From contig NZ_AP025591.1 of the NCBI RefSeq assembly GCF_023169945.1, positions 5,998,501-6,062,500 on the forward strand: a DNA stretch of 64,000 bases, given 5' to 3'. The position numbers were made by a program, and so were the translations under genes. Each line of letters starts with the position of its first letter. Position 1 is the first letter of the stretch. The notes under the pieces are model-generated. The model saw only the letters and a program-made list of their open reading frames with translations, ran no database searches and was not told the DNA's origin. The DNA comes from Anaeromyxobacter oryzae. Its GTDB lineage: Bacteria > Myxococcota > Myxococcia > Myxococcales > Anaeromyxobacteraceae. Of this stretch, positions 54,134-61,831 are shown one piece after another.

Positions 54134-54868
54134 CTCCCCCTCGATCCCGCGTCGCCGGAGGCCCGGGCGCGCAGGGTGACGCCATCCACGAACCGGCGGT
54201 GAGCCGGCGGCCGCCGGGCGGCGCGCCGGGACTTCGTTGGGACACCACGATCCGCGCTGCTCCCGGATCCGCGCGGATCGCGACGGGCCTGGACGGCGAG
54301 CAGCGTGGAGGGGCGCATCGTCTCCCGACGCCGTCCTCCCGGCCATCCCACGTCCTCGGGCTGGGAGTTGTCCCCGGGTCGCGGGTGCGTCGCGGGTCGC
54401 GTGCGCGCCTCGGTTTCCGCGCGGAGGTGGTTGCCTCGCCAACCGGTCTCGCCGGCGGCACGTCCCGCGAGTTCGGGACGGCGCTGCCGGCCGCACGACG
54501 CCGCGTCCTCGAGGTCCTGCGCTCCGCCGGGCGGCCGCCCCAGGCGCCCATGAACTCCCTCGCGCTTCAAAGGACCGGTTTGCGGCAACTACCGCAAGAT
54601 CGCCCGGCTCGCGCTGGACGTCGTGGCCGGCGCGGCCGAGACGGACCGCGCTTCCACCCCGGCCTACTTCGAGCAGCACCTGCCGCTCTGCCTCGAGAAC
54701 ACCCGCGGGAGCATCTGGCTCCGGCGCCGCGGGTGAGACGCGGCGCGCGGGGCGTCCACGCGCGCCGCCACGACCCCGCCGAGCACCCGCAGCGGTCCCG
54801 CGGAGCCGGGCGCTCCCCCCGGCGGGAGCGGCGGGCGCACCTCGCCGCGCCCCCCGGCCCGCCCCGAC
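54134..54868. other. 735-bp region without an intact gene
   Basis: No frame here has a convincing start, ribosome binding site or protein-like composition. The one recognisable item is a short relic at 54575-54736 resembling the 5' end of the radical SAM gene at 57216. The rest is GC-rich and arginine/proline/alanine-rich in all frames. Confidence 0.55.
54575..54736 (+). pseudogene. relic of a radical SAM (B12-binding) gene 5' end
   Basis: It begins with CCGGTTTGCGGC, also present at 57173-57184 in the promoter of the radical SAM gene. The next ~50 bases of that promoter and start region are missing. It continues with about 60 bases roughly 84% identical to 57238-57298 (encoding KIARLALDV against RIARLALDV, then AETD against VETD). 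The frame has no start and ends at TGA 54734-54736 after ~50 codons. It looks like a decayed partial duplicate. Confidence 0.45.
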
Positions 54869-56452
54869 CTACGCCGCGGCACGCGCCCGCTCCGGCTCGG
54901 CCGTTGCCACCCGCGACGCGGCCGAGAAGATCCGCCCCACGCCGAGCGGGCCCATCGCGGCGCCCGCCGCGAGCGCGCCGCCCATGAACGCGCCGACGAC
55001 GCCGAGCGACGCCGCGTCCGCGCCCGCGAGGAACAGGCCTCGCACCGGCGTCCGGACGCCGTGAGCCGGGTCCCGGAAGCGCTCGGGCGTGGCGGGGGCG
55101 CCGTAGATCCGGCCGCCCGCGTGACCGGTGAAGTGCTCGACGGTGACGGGGGTCGAGACCTCCTGGTAGGCGACCAGGTCCCGGAAGCCGGGGTGCCGCC
55201 GCTCCACGAGGTCGAGCAGCGCCGTCGCCATGCGCGCCTTCAGCGCCTCGTACTCCTCGCCGCGGTGCAGCCACGGCCGGTCGCGCCACCGCGCGAACGC
55301 GCTCCCGTCCACCATCGCCAGCACCTCGGCGGTGTGCGCTCGCGCGAGCGGGTCCTTGAGGGAGGGGAACGAGAGGTACGCCGCGGTCGCGCGGCCGCGG
55401 AGGAGCTCGTCGCGCGCGTCCCAGATCGCGTCGTGATCCGCGACCTCGAACATCCAGTGGTTCTCGCCCCGGAAGCCGAGCCGTGCCGGGCTCTCCTTCA
55501 GCCCGAGGTAGAGCGTGACGGACGACGTGCCGCCGCCGGCGGCGCTCCGCGGGCCCCCGCGCGCGAGGAGGCGCCCGTAGGTCGCCGCGATGCCCGCGTC
55601 CGAGATCACGACCGGCGCGCGGAAGGTCACCTCACGCTGCCGCCCGCCCTCGGTGGCGAGCGCGGACACGCCCGCGACCCGCCCGCCCTCGACCTCGATC
55701 GACACGACCTCGTGGTTCACGCGGCAGCTCCCGCCCGCGGCCTCGACGCCGGCGAGGAGGGTGCGCGCCATCGAGCCCGCGCCGCCCGCCGGGTACCAGG
55801 CGCCGCCGAGGTAGTGCGTCGCGACGACGGCGTGCATCGCGAACGCGCTGCGGGACGGCGGGAGGCCGTAGTCGGCCCACTGCGACGCGACGACGGCCCG
55901 GAGCAGCGGATCGCGGAACGTCTGCGCCACGACCTCGCCGGTGGTGCGGAGCGCCGCGGCGCGCCCGGGCAGGGCGAGGAGCGCCGACGCCGGACGGGGC
56001 AGGGCGCGCCCGAGGAAGTACCGCCCCGCCCACGCCGCCGCCCGCCGCAGCTCCCGGAACCACCGATCGATCGCGTCGCGCTCGGCGGGGAATGCGTCCT
56101 GGAGCGCGCGGCGGTACTCGTCCTCGCCGTCCGGGACGTCCAGCGCGAACCCGGGGTACTCGAACCGCTCGAACGGCGACGGCATCCGCTGCCACCCGAG
56201 CGCGCCGCCCGACGCGAGATCGAACAGCCGCCGCGCCGGCTCGCCCTCGCCCATGCCGCCCACGTAGTGGACGCCGACGTCCCAGGCCCACGCGCGGCGG
56301 CGGAACGTGTGCGTGAACCCGCCCGGCTTGAAGTGCCGCTCGAGGACGAGCACGCGCTTCCCGCCGACGCGGGCGAGGAGCGTCGCCGCGGCGAGGCCTC
56401 CGATGCCCGAGCCCACCACGATCGCGTCGAACGTCTCGGCCGTCCGGTCCAT
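54869..56452 (-). CDS. FAD-dependent oxidoreductase, phytoene desaturase/retinol saturase type
   Basis: 527 residues. The N-terminal FAD-binding motif is IVVGSGIGGLAAATLL, followed by LVLERHFKPGGFTHTF. Central segments (WDVGVHYVGGMG, GGAGSMARTLLAGVEAAGG) and the C-terminal GLFLAGADAASLGVVGAFMGG are typical of the CrtI/CrtISO/RetSat family acting on polyenes. The substrate (carotenoid, retinoid or other lipid) is unknown. The ATG follows GGAGG. It is divergent from a TetR gene with two shared operators, one covering its -10 box, so it is probably repressed by that protein. Confidence 0.85.
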   Translation of the reverse strand: MDRTAETFDAIVVGSGIGGLAAATLLARVGGKRVLVLERHFKPGGFTHTFRRRAWAWDVGVHYVGGMGEGEPARRLFDLASGGALGWQRMPSPFERFEYPGFALDVPDGEDEYRRALQDAFPAERDAIDRWFRELRRAAAWAGRYFLGRALPRPASALLALPGRAAALRTTGEVVAQTFRDPLLRAVVASQWADYGLPPSRSAFAMHAVVATHYLGGAWYPAGGAGSMARTLLAGVEAAGGSCRVNHEVVSIEVEGGRVAGVSALATEGGRQREVTFRAPVVISDAGIAATYGRLLARGGPRSAAGGGTSSVTLYLGLKESPARLGFRGENHWMFEVADHDAIWDARDELLRGRATAAYLSFPSLKDPLARAHTAEVLAMVDGSAFARWRDRPWLHRGEEYEALKARMATALLDLVERRHPGFRDLVAYQEVSTPVTVEHFTGHAGGRIYGAPATPERFRDPAHGVRTPVRGLFLAGADAASLGVVGAFMGGALAAGAAMGPLGVGRIFSAASRVATAEPERARAAA

Positions 56453-56462
56453 GTGACCTCCA

Positions 56463-56481
56463 ATCTTACCGATGGCAAGAT
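56463..56481. promoter_or_regulatory. TetR operator 1, over the -10 box of the oxidoreductase gene
   Basis: ATCTTACC-GAT-GGCAAGAT is a 19-bp inverted repeat with 7 of 8 matching half-site positions. On the minus strand it contains TAAGAT, 10 nt before the oxidoreductase ATG, the likely -10 box. Bound repressor would block that promoter. Confidence 0.7.
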
Positions 56482-56495
56482 GAGGCTAGCGCGCG

Positions 56496-56514
56496 ATGTT
56501 GCCGTTGGCAAGAT
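56496..56514. promoter_or_regulatory. TetR operator 2, over the -10 box of the TetR gene
   Basis: ATGTTGCC-GTT-GGCAAGAT is a 19-bp inverted repeat with the same GGCAAGAT half-site as operator 1, centre-to-centre 33 bp away. CAAGAT at 56509-56514 lies 8 nt before the TetR ATG at 56523 and would be its -10 box. Confidence 0.7.
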
Positions 56515-56522
56515 CGAGTGGC

Positions 56523-57128
56523 ATGCTCCGCCCGATGCCGACCCATCCGCGGCCCTACCACCACGGGAACCTGCGCGACGCGCTCCTCGACGCCGCCGAG
56601 CGCCTCCTCGAGCGCAAGGGCGCAGGCGCGCTCGCGCTCCGGGCGATCGCCCGCGCCGCGCACGTGACCCACACGGCGGCCTACCATCACTTCGACGATC
56701 GGGAGGCGCTCCTGCGGGCGCTCGCGGCGCGCGGGTTCGACCGCTTCGCGGCGGCGCTGGCGTCGGCGGGGCAGCGGGCGCCCCCCGAGCGCGGCTTCCT
56801 CGAGGTCGGCGTCGCGTACGTGCGGTTCGCCGCCGAGCACCCCGCGCTGTTCCGGCTCATGTTCGGAGCGGAGGTGGCCCGGGGCCGGCGTGCCGACGAC
56901 GCACTCGGCGCGGCGAGCGATCGAGCGCTCGGGGTCCTCCTCGACGGCGTGCGCGCGAGCGCACCGGGGCTCGACGAGGCTGCCGTCCGTCGCAGGGCGG
57001 CCGCCGCGTGGGCGATCGTCCACGGCCTGTCGGGCCTGCTGCTCGACGGCCAGCTCGCGGCGCTCGGGCTCGGCTCCGAGGACCCGGAGCGGGTCGCGCG
57101 GGAGATCCTCTCCGGCGAGCCGACGTAG
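56523..57128 (+). CDS. TetR-family repressor
   Basis: 201 residues from ATG 56523; ATG 56535 is an alternative. The N-terminal helix-turn-helix is ALALRAIARAAHVTHTAAYH followed by HFDDREALLRAL, the classic TetR signature. The C-terminal ligand/dimer domain (RFAAEHPALFRLMFG) belongs to the WHG-like TetR group. It is divergent from the FAD oxidoreductase. Two near-identical palindromes in the 70-bp gap overlap both predicted -10 boxes, so it likely represses itself and the oxidoreductase. The inducer is unknown. Confidence 0.9.
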   Translation: MLRPMPTHPRPYHHGNLRDALLDAAERLLERKGAGALALRAIARAAHVTHTAAYHHFDDREALLRALAARGFDRFAAALASAGQRAPPERGFLEVGVAYVRFAAEHPALFRLMFGAEVARGRRADDALGAASDRALGVLLDGVRASAPGLDEAAVRRRAAAAWAIVHGLSGLLLDGQLAALGLGSEDPERVAREILSGEPT

Positions 57129-57177
57129 CTCCTCTCGACCGCCCCGCCGGCGCTGCGGGCTCGACGACGGCGCCGGT

Positions 57178-57207
57178 TTGCGGCCCGCCCGCGCTCGCGT
57201 CTACGCT
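57178..57207 (+). promoter_or_regulatory. promoter of the B12-binding radical SAM gene
   Basis: TTGCGG (57178-57183), an 18-nt spacer and TACGCT (57202-57207) lie 8 nt before GTG 57216; no ribosome binding site. The -35 region is the sequence shared with the relic at 54575. Confidence 0.45.
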
Positions 57208-57215
57208 CCCGGCTC

Positions 57216-58484
57216 GTGGTCTCCCTCGTCCTCCACTACCGCAGGATCGCCCGGCTCGCGCTCGACGTGCTGCTCGGCGCCGTCGAGACCGACCCGGCGA
57301 CGGCGCACGTCCCCGTCGAGCGGGCGGAGGGCCCGGACGCGCTCGTCGCCGTCATCCGCCGGCACGCGGCCACGGGGCGGAGACCGGTCGTCGGGTGGTC
57401 CTTCTACAGCGCGAGCTTCCCGGAGGTCGCCGCGGAGCTGGCCCGGGTCCGGGCCGGGACCGCCGGGCTCGACGCGCTGCACGTCGCCGGCGGCCCCCAC
57501 GCGAGCGCCGATCCGGAGGGCACGCTCGCGGCCGGATTCGACCTCGCCGCGATCGGGGAAGGGGAGGCGACGCTCCCGGCGCTGCTCGCCGCGGTGGCCG
57601 AGGGTCGCGCGCCCGGGACGGTCCCCGGGCTCGCCTGGCGCGAGGGCGACCGCGTCCGGACCAGCGGGCGCGCCGCGCCGGTGGACCTCGACGCCGTCCC
57701 GCCGTGCGCGCCTCGCGCAGGGCGCATCGGCCCCCTCGAGATCACCCGCGGCTGCGTTTGGGCCTGCCGCTTCTGCCAGACACCGTTCCTCTTCCGCGCG
57801 CGGTTCCGCCACCGCTCGCTCGAGAGCGTCCGCCGCTGGGTCCGCTTCCACGCCCGGCTCGACGCCCGGGACGTCCGCTTCCTCACGCCGTCGGCGCTGT
57901 CCTGGGGATCGCCGGGCGCGGGGTGCGATCTCGAGGCCATCGAGGCGCTGCTCGCGACGGCGCGCGAGGAGGCGGGGCCGGCGCGGCGCCTCTTCTTCGG
58001 CAGCTTCCCGTCCGAGCTCAGGCCCGAGCACGTGTCGGAGCGCGCGCTCGCGCTCGTGCGGCGCTACTGCGACAACGACGCGGTCATCGTCGGCGCGCAG
58101 TCCGGCTCGGAGCGGCTCCTCGCAGAGATGGGCCGCGGGCACGGCGTCGAGGACGTCCGGCGCGCGGTCGCGCTCGCGCGCGACGCGGGCTTCACCGTCA
58201 GCGTCGACTTCGTGTTCGGGCTCCCCGGCGAGACCGGCGACGACCGGGCCGACACCCGCGCGCTCCTCCGCGAGCTCGCGGACGGCGGAGCCCGCGTCCA
58301 CGCGCACGCCTTCATGCCGCTTCCGGGGACCCCCTGGGAGGCAGCCGGGCCGGGACGGATCGATCCGGAGACCGGCGCGCTCCTCGATCGGCTCGCGTCG
58401 CGCGGCCGCGCCCACGGACAGTGGAAACGGCAGCAGCGCCTGGGGTTCTCGGCGGGCAAGGGCGACCCAAGTGAGTCCCTGTAA
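57216..58484 (+). CDS. B12-binding radical SAM protein
   Basis: 422 residues from GTG. Residues ~1-150 form a cobalamin-binding-like Rossmann domain (VVGWSFYSASFPEVAAEL, LHVAGGPHASADPEGTL, AAIGEGEATL). The radical SAM cluster motif is CVWACRFC in EITRGCVWACRFCQTPFLF. The C-terminal part shows VIVGAQSGSERLLAEMGRGH and VDFVFGLPGET, typical of this superfamily. It resembles the uncharacterised B12-binding/radical SAM family I recall as TIGR04013. The substrate is unknown. A partial 5' relic of a similar gene lies ~2.6 kb upstream. Confidence 0.85.
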   Translation: MVSLVLHYRRIARLALDVLLGAVETDPATAHVPVERAEGPDALVAVIRRHAATGRRPVVGWSFYSASFPEVAAELARVRAGTAGLDALHVAGGPHASADPEGTLAAGFDLAAIGEGEATLPALLAAVAEGRAPGTVPGLAWREGDRVRTSGRAAPVDLDAVPPCAPRAGRIGPLEITRGCVWACRFCQTPFLFRARFRHRSLESVRRWVRFHARLDARDVRFLTPSALSWGSPGAGCDLEAIEALLATAREEAGPARRLFFGSFPSELRPEHVSERALALVRRYCDNDAVIVGAQSGSERLLAEMGRGHGVEDVRRAVALARDAGFTVSVDFVFGLPGETGDDRADTRALLRELADGGARVHAHAFMPLPGTPWEAAGPGRIDPETGALLDRLASRGRAHGQWKRQQRLGFSAGKGDPSESL

Positions 58485-58487
58485 GGG

Positions 58488-58501
58488 TTGATTTGCGTCA
58501 A
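58488..58501. promoter_or_regulatory. FNR-like box upstream of the redox operon
   Basis: TTGAT-TTGC-GTCAA is a near-perfect FNR/CRP-family site. TAGCTT at 58524-58529 is a plausible -10 box giving a start near 58536. This places the box centre at about -41.5, the classic class II activator position. An FNR-type gene is in the same window at 20868. Confidence 0.65.
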
Positions 58502-58553
58502 CTGACCTCGGTCAAGCCCGGCGTAGCTTCGCGGCCATAGGAGGGAGCCGCGA

Positions 58554-59168
58554 ATGCTCCATCGCTGGATGCCCTGGTCGACGGCCGCCGCGCTCGCAGT
58601 CCTCGTCGTCGCCGCAGCCGCCCGCGCGGAGGCGCCGAAAGGGCCGCCGGCCATGAAGGCTGACGCGAGGCCGGAGCGGAAGCCGGAGGCCCTGGTCGAG
58701 GCGGAGGCTCCCCCGTTCTCGGAGGGCATCTACCCGTGCTCCGCGTGCCACGAGAGCATGGAGAAGAACGCGACCCGGCGCGAGCTCGGGTTCCACGACG
58801 AGCAGCAGTCGGTCTTCGCGCACGGCACCCCGGACCGCTGGTGCCTCGATTGCCACGACCTGCAGAACCGCGACGTCCTCCGCCTCGCGAGCGGCGCCAC
58901 CGTGCCCTTCACCGAGTCCTACCGGCTCTGCGGGCAGTGCCACGGGGACAAGTACCGCGACTGGCGCGCCGGCATCCACGGCAAGAGGATCGGCCACTGG
59001 GACGGCCAGAAGACGTACTTCCTGTGCGTGAACTGCCACAACCCGCACTCGCCCCGCTTCAAGGGCGTGCAGGAGGTGGTCGCGGACGGGAAGAAGACCG
59101 TCGCCCCGACGCTCACGTTCATCAAGCCCGAACCGCGGCCGGTCCGGCCGGAGGAGCAGCGCCGATGA
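58554..59168 (+). CDS. tetraheme c-type cytochrome
   Basis: 204 residues with a signal peptide (AAALAVLVVAAAARA). Four heme motifs are visible: CSACH, CLDCH, CGQCH and CVNCH, with extra histidines (HDEQQ, HGTPDRW, HGKRIGHW) as distal ligands. It is periplasmic. The C-terminus is proline/lysine-rich. AGGAGGGA lies 7 nt before the ATG. It is the first gene of a four-gene operon with an Fe-S protein, an NrfD-like membrane protein and a small cytochrome; its stop overlaps the next start (ATGA). It probably exchanges electrons between the membrane quinone module and periplasmic partners. Confidence 0.92.
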   Translation: MLHRWMPWSTAAALAVLVVAAAARAEAPKGPPAMKADARPERKPEALVEAEAPPFSEGIYPCSACHESMEKNATRRELGFHDEQQSVFAHGTPDRWCLDCHDLQNRDVLRLASGATVPFTESYRLCGQCHGDKYRDWRAGIHGKRIGHWDGQKTYFLCVNCHNPHSPRFKGVQEVVADGKKTVAPTLTFIKPEPRPVRPEEQRR

Positions 59169-60142
59169 GCCCGAAGAGGAGCCTGCCCGTGCTCGGCGCA
59201 TCCACCGGCGACGTCGATCCCCGGCCGGCGGCAGAGGCCGCCGTCGGCGACGGCCCGATCGACCCCGCCCGCCGCGCCTTCCTCCGGACGGCGGCGGCCG
59301 GCGTCGCGGTCTCCGCGCTCGCGTGCAGCGGCGCGCCGGACATGGAGGACTTCCTCCGCAAGCACTTCCGCGAGCTGTCGCCGGACGAGCTGAAGAAGGT
59401 GCTCGCGAAGGTCGAGAAGCGGAACCAGCAGCGGTTCGGGAAGGGGACGCACGTCTCCGCGGAGGGGCCGCGCCCCGGCGTCGAGTTCGGGTACGGCCTC
59501 GACATCTCGCGCTGCGTCGGCTGCCGCCGGTGCGTGTACGCGTGCGTGAAGGAGAACAACCAGTCGCGGAAGAACCCGCAGATCCACTGGATCCAGGTGC
59601 TCGAGATGGAGAAGGACCGCGGCGTGGACCTCGCGCACGCGAACCTCTACTACGAGGCCGACGCGGTGCCGCGGCCGGGGAAGTTCTACTTCCCGGTGCA
59701 GTGCCAGCAGTGCCGGAACCCGCCCTGCGTGAAGGCCTGCCCGACCCAGGCGACGTGGAAGGAGAAGGACGGCATCGTCGTCGTCGACTACGACTGGTGC
59801 ATCGGGTGCCGCTGCTGCATGTCGGCGTGCCCCTACGGCGCGCGGCACTTCAACTGGGCGCAGCCGAACCTGCCGCCGGAGGAGCTGAACCCCGAGCAGC
59901 ACTACCTCGGGAACCGCCCCCGGCCGAAGGGCGTCGTCGAGAAGTGCACCTTCTGCATCCAGCGGACGCGGGCCGGGCGCTACCCGGCGTGCGTCGAGGT
60001 CTGCCCCGTCGGCGCCCGGAAGTTCGGGAACCTGCTCGACCCGGAGAGCGAGATCCGCAGGGTGATGGAGACGAAGCGCGTCTTCGTCTTCAAGGAGGAG
60101 CTCGCCACGCACCCGCAGTTCTACTACTTCTACGCGACCTAG
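59165..60142 (+). CDS. Tat-exported four-cluster [4Fe-4S] ferredoxin protein (NrfC/HybA-like)
   Basis: 325 residues. A twin-arginine signal (RRAFLRTAAAGVAVSALAC) near residue 35 indicates folded export; the Cys after it could be lipidated. Four cluster motifs follow: CVGCRRCVYAC, CQQCRNPPCVKAC, CIGCRCCMSAC, and CTFC paired with CVEVC. This is the electron-transfer subunit type of Nrf/Hyb/Psr/Ttr complexes. The ATG overlaps the tetraheme cytochrome stop. The NrfD-like gene starts 10 bp downstream. TatA, which could serve its export, is encoded at 20616. Confidence 0.93.
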   Translation: MSPKRSLPVLGASTGDVDPRPAAEAAVGDGPIDPARRAFLRTAAAGVAVSALACSGAPDMEDFLRKHFRELSPDELKKVLAKVEKRNQQRFGKGTHVSAEGPRPGVEFGYGLDISRCVGCRRCVYACVKENNQSRKNPQIHWIQVLEMEKDRGVDLAHANLYYEADAVPRPGKFYFPVQCQQCRNPPCVKACPTQATWKEKDGIVVVDYDWCIGCRCCMSACPYGARHFNWAQPNLPPEELNPEQHYLGNRPRPKGVVEKCTFCIQRTRAGRYPACVEVCPVGARKFGNLLDPESEIRRVMETKRVFVFKEELATHPQFYYFYAT

Positions 60143-60152
60143 CGAGGCGCCG

Positions 60153-61424
60153 ATGTCCGGGATCGTCGAGTTCGGGAGAGGCTGCATCCGCCAGGTGCTC
60201 ATCGGCGGTCGCGCGTACAAGGCGTGGATCGTGTTCCTGCTCCTGGCGATCGGGGTCGGCGGGGTCGCCTACGTCCGGCAGGCCGCGACCGGCCTCATCG
60301 CGACCAACATGCGCGACGACGTGTCGTGGGCCTTCTACATCGGGAACTTCACGTTCCTCGTGGGCGTCGCGGCCGCCGCGGTGCTGCTCGTCATCCCTGC
60401 GTACGTCTACGGGTGGAAGCCGCTCAAGGAGGTCGTGGTCCTCGGCGAGCTGCTCGCGATCAGCGCGCTCACCATGTGCCTCCTCTTCATCCTTGTGGAC
60501 ATGGGGCGCCCGGACCGGTTCCTCCACATCATGCCGTTCTTCGGGACGCCGAACTTCCCCAGGTCGATGCTGACGTGGGACGCGCTCGTGCTCCACACGT
60601 ATCTCTTCGTGAACCTCGCCCTCGTCCTGTACCTGCTCTACAAGACCTACCGGGGCGAGTCGTATGCGAAGAAGATCTTCCTCCCGCTGGTCCTGCTCTC
60701 GATCCCGATCTCGATCTCCACGCACACGGTCACGGCGTTCCTCTACAACGGCATGGCCGCGCGCCCGTACTGGAACGCGTCGATCCTCGCGCCGCGCTTC
60801 ATCGCTTCCGCGTTCTGCTCCGGGCCGGCGGTGATGATCATCCTGTTCCAGATCCTCCGCCGGACGAACGACTTCCCGATCAAGGACGAGGCGATCTGGA
60901 AGATCGCGGAGCTCATGAGCTACGCGATGTTCCTGAACCTGTTCCTGCTCGGCGCGGAGCTGTTCAAGGAGTACTACTCCGCCACCGAGCACCTCGCCTA
61001 CACGCAGTACCTCTGGGGCGGGCTCCACGACGTGACGGGCGCGCCGCACACGGCGCTCGTGCGCTACGCCTGGATCTCGCTCGTCTGCAGCGTCGCGGCG
61101 TTCGGGCTGTTCCTCGTGCCGCGCACGCGGAAGGACTACCGGACCCTGAACCTCGGCTGCCTCCTCATCTGGGCGGGCGTCTACATCGAGAAGGGGATGG
61201 GCCTCATCATCCCGGGCTTCACGCCGTCCACGCTGGGGCAGATCTACGAGTACACGCCGACCGGCACCGAGTGGGCCATCGCCCTCGGCGTGTTCGGGAT
61301 CGGGTTCCTCGTGTTCACGTTGCTCGTGAAGATCGCGGTGCCGATCCTCGTCGGAACGTTCCGGGCGCCCGAGCGCGCCCACGCTGCGCCCCCGGCGGCG
61401 GTCGCCGGGGCTCCGTCCCCGTAG
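60153..61424 (+). CDS. NrfD/PsrC/HybB-like quinone-reactive membrane subunit
   Basis: 423 residues with about ten hydrophobic helices, e.g. AWIVFLLLAIGVGGVAYV and FYIGNFTFLVGVAAAAVLLV. The NrfD-family segments PLKEVVVLGELLAISALTMC, LFILVDMGRPDRFLH and MLTWDALVLHTYLFVNL are present. It exchanges electrons and protons with menaquinone in the membrane and docks the Fe-S subunit encoded just upstream. No molybdopterin catalytic subunit is in the operon, so the module probably shuttles electrons between quinone and cytochromes rather than to a dedicated reductase. Confidence 0.92.
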   Translation: MSGIVEFGRGCIRQVLIGGRAYKAWIVFLLLAIGVGGVAYVRQAATGLIATNMRDDVSWAFYIGNFTFLVGVAAAAVLLVIPAYVYGWKPLKEVVVLGELLAISALTMCLLFILVDMGRPDRFLHIMPFFGTPNFPRSMLTWDALVLHTYLFVNLALVLYLLYKTYRGESYAKKIFLPLVLLSIPISISTHTVTAFLYNGMAARPYWNASILAPRFIASAFCSGPAVMIILFQILRRTNDFPIKDEAIWKIAELMSYAMFLNLFLLGAELFKEYYSATEHLAYTQYLWGGLHDVTGAPHTALVRYAWISLVCSVAAFGLFLVPRTRKDYRTLNLGCLLIWAGVYIEKGMGLIIPGFTPSTLGQIYEYTPTGTEWAIALGVFGIGFLVFTLLVKIAVPILVGTFRAPERAHAAPPAAVAGAPSP

Positions 61425-61453
61425 GTCCACTCGCACCTCGACTGGAGATCACC

Positions 61454-61747
61454 ATGAAGCGCCTCGCCCTCGCTCTCGCCCTGCTCGCCACCGCCGCCGT
61501 CGCCCGCGCCGACGAGGCCCCGGCGCTCTTCTCGCAGAAGTGCGCCGTCTGCCACGGCAAGGACGGGAAGGGGACCCCCGCCGGCCAGAAGATGGGCGCG
61601 AAGGACCTCACGGCCTTGAAGCTCTCGCACGAGGACCTCGTGAAGGACATCTCGAACGGCCAGGGCAAGATGCCCGCGTTCAAGGGCAAGCTCACGGACG
61701 CCCAGATCGAGTCGCTCGCGAAGTACGTGAAGGGCGGCCTCAAGTAG
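61454..61747 (+). CDS. small monoheme cytochrome c
   Basis: 97 residues. A signal peptide (ALALALLATAAVARA) leads to a class I cytochrome c with CAVCH near residue 32 and the axial Met in GKMPAFKGKL. It is a soluble periplasmic electron carrier. GGAGA lies shortly before the ATG. It is the last gene of the tetraheme/Fe-S/NrfD operon, 29 bp after the membrane subunit, and probably the partner that carries electrons to or from the complex. Confidence 0.92.
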   Translation: MKRLALALALLATAAVARADEAPALFSQKCAVCHGKDGKGTPAGQKMGAKDLTALKLSHEDLVKDISNGQGKMPAFKGKLTDAQIESLAKYVKGGLK

Positions 61748-61817
61748 TACGGGGTGGGACCCGCGGCCCGGCGGCCGCCTCGGGCTTCGCGAGGCAGCCG
61801 CCGCGGCCGCGCCGTGC

Positions 61818-61823
61818 TATACC
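61818..61823 (+). promoter_or_regulatory. -10 box TATACC of the membrane protein gene
   Basis: TATACC ends 8 nt before TTG 61832 in a very GC-rich stretch; no ribosome binding site is present. Confidence 0.35.
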
Positions 61824-61831
61824 CCGGCGCG

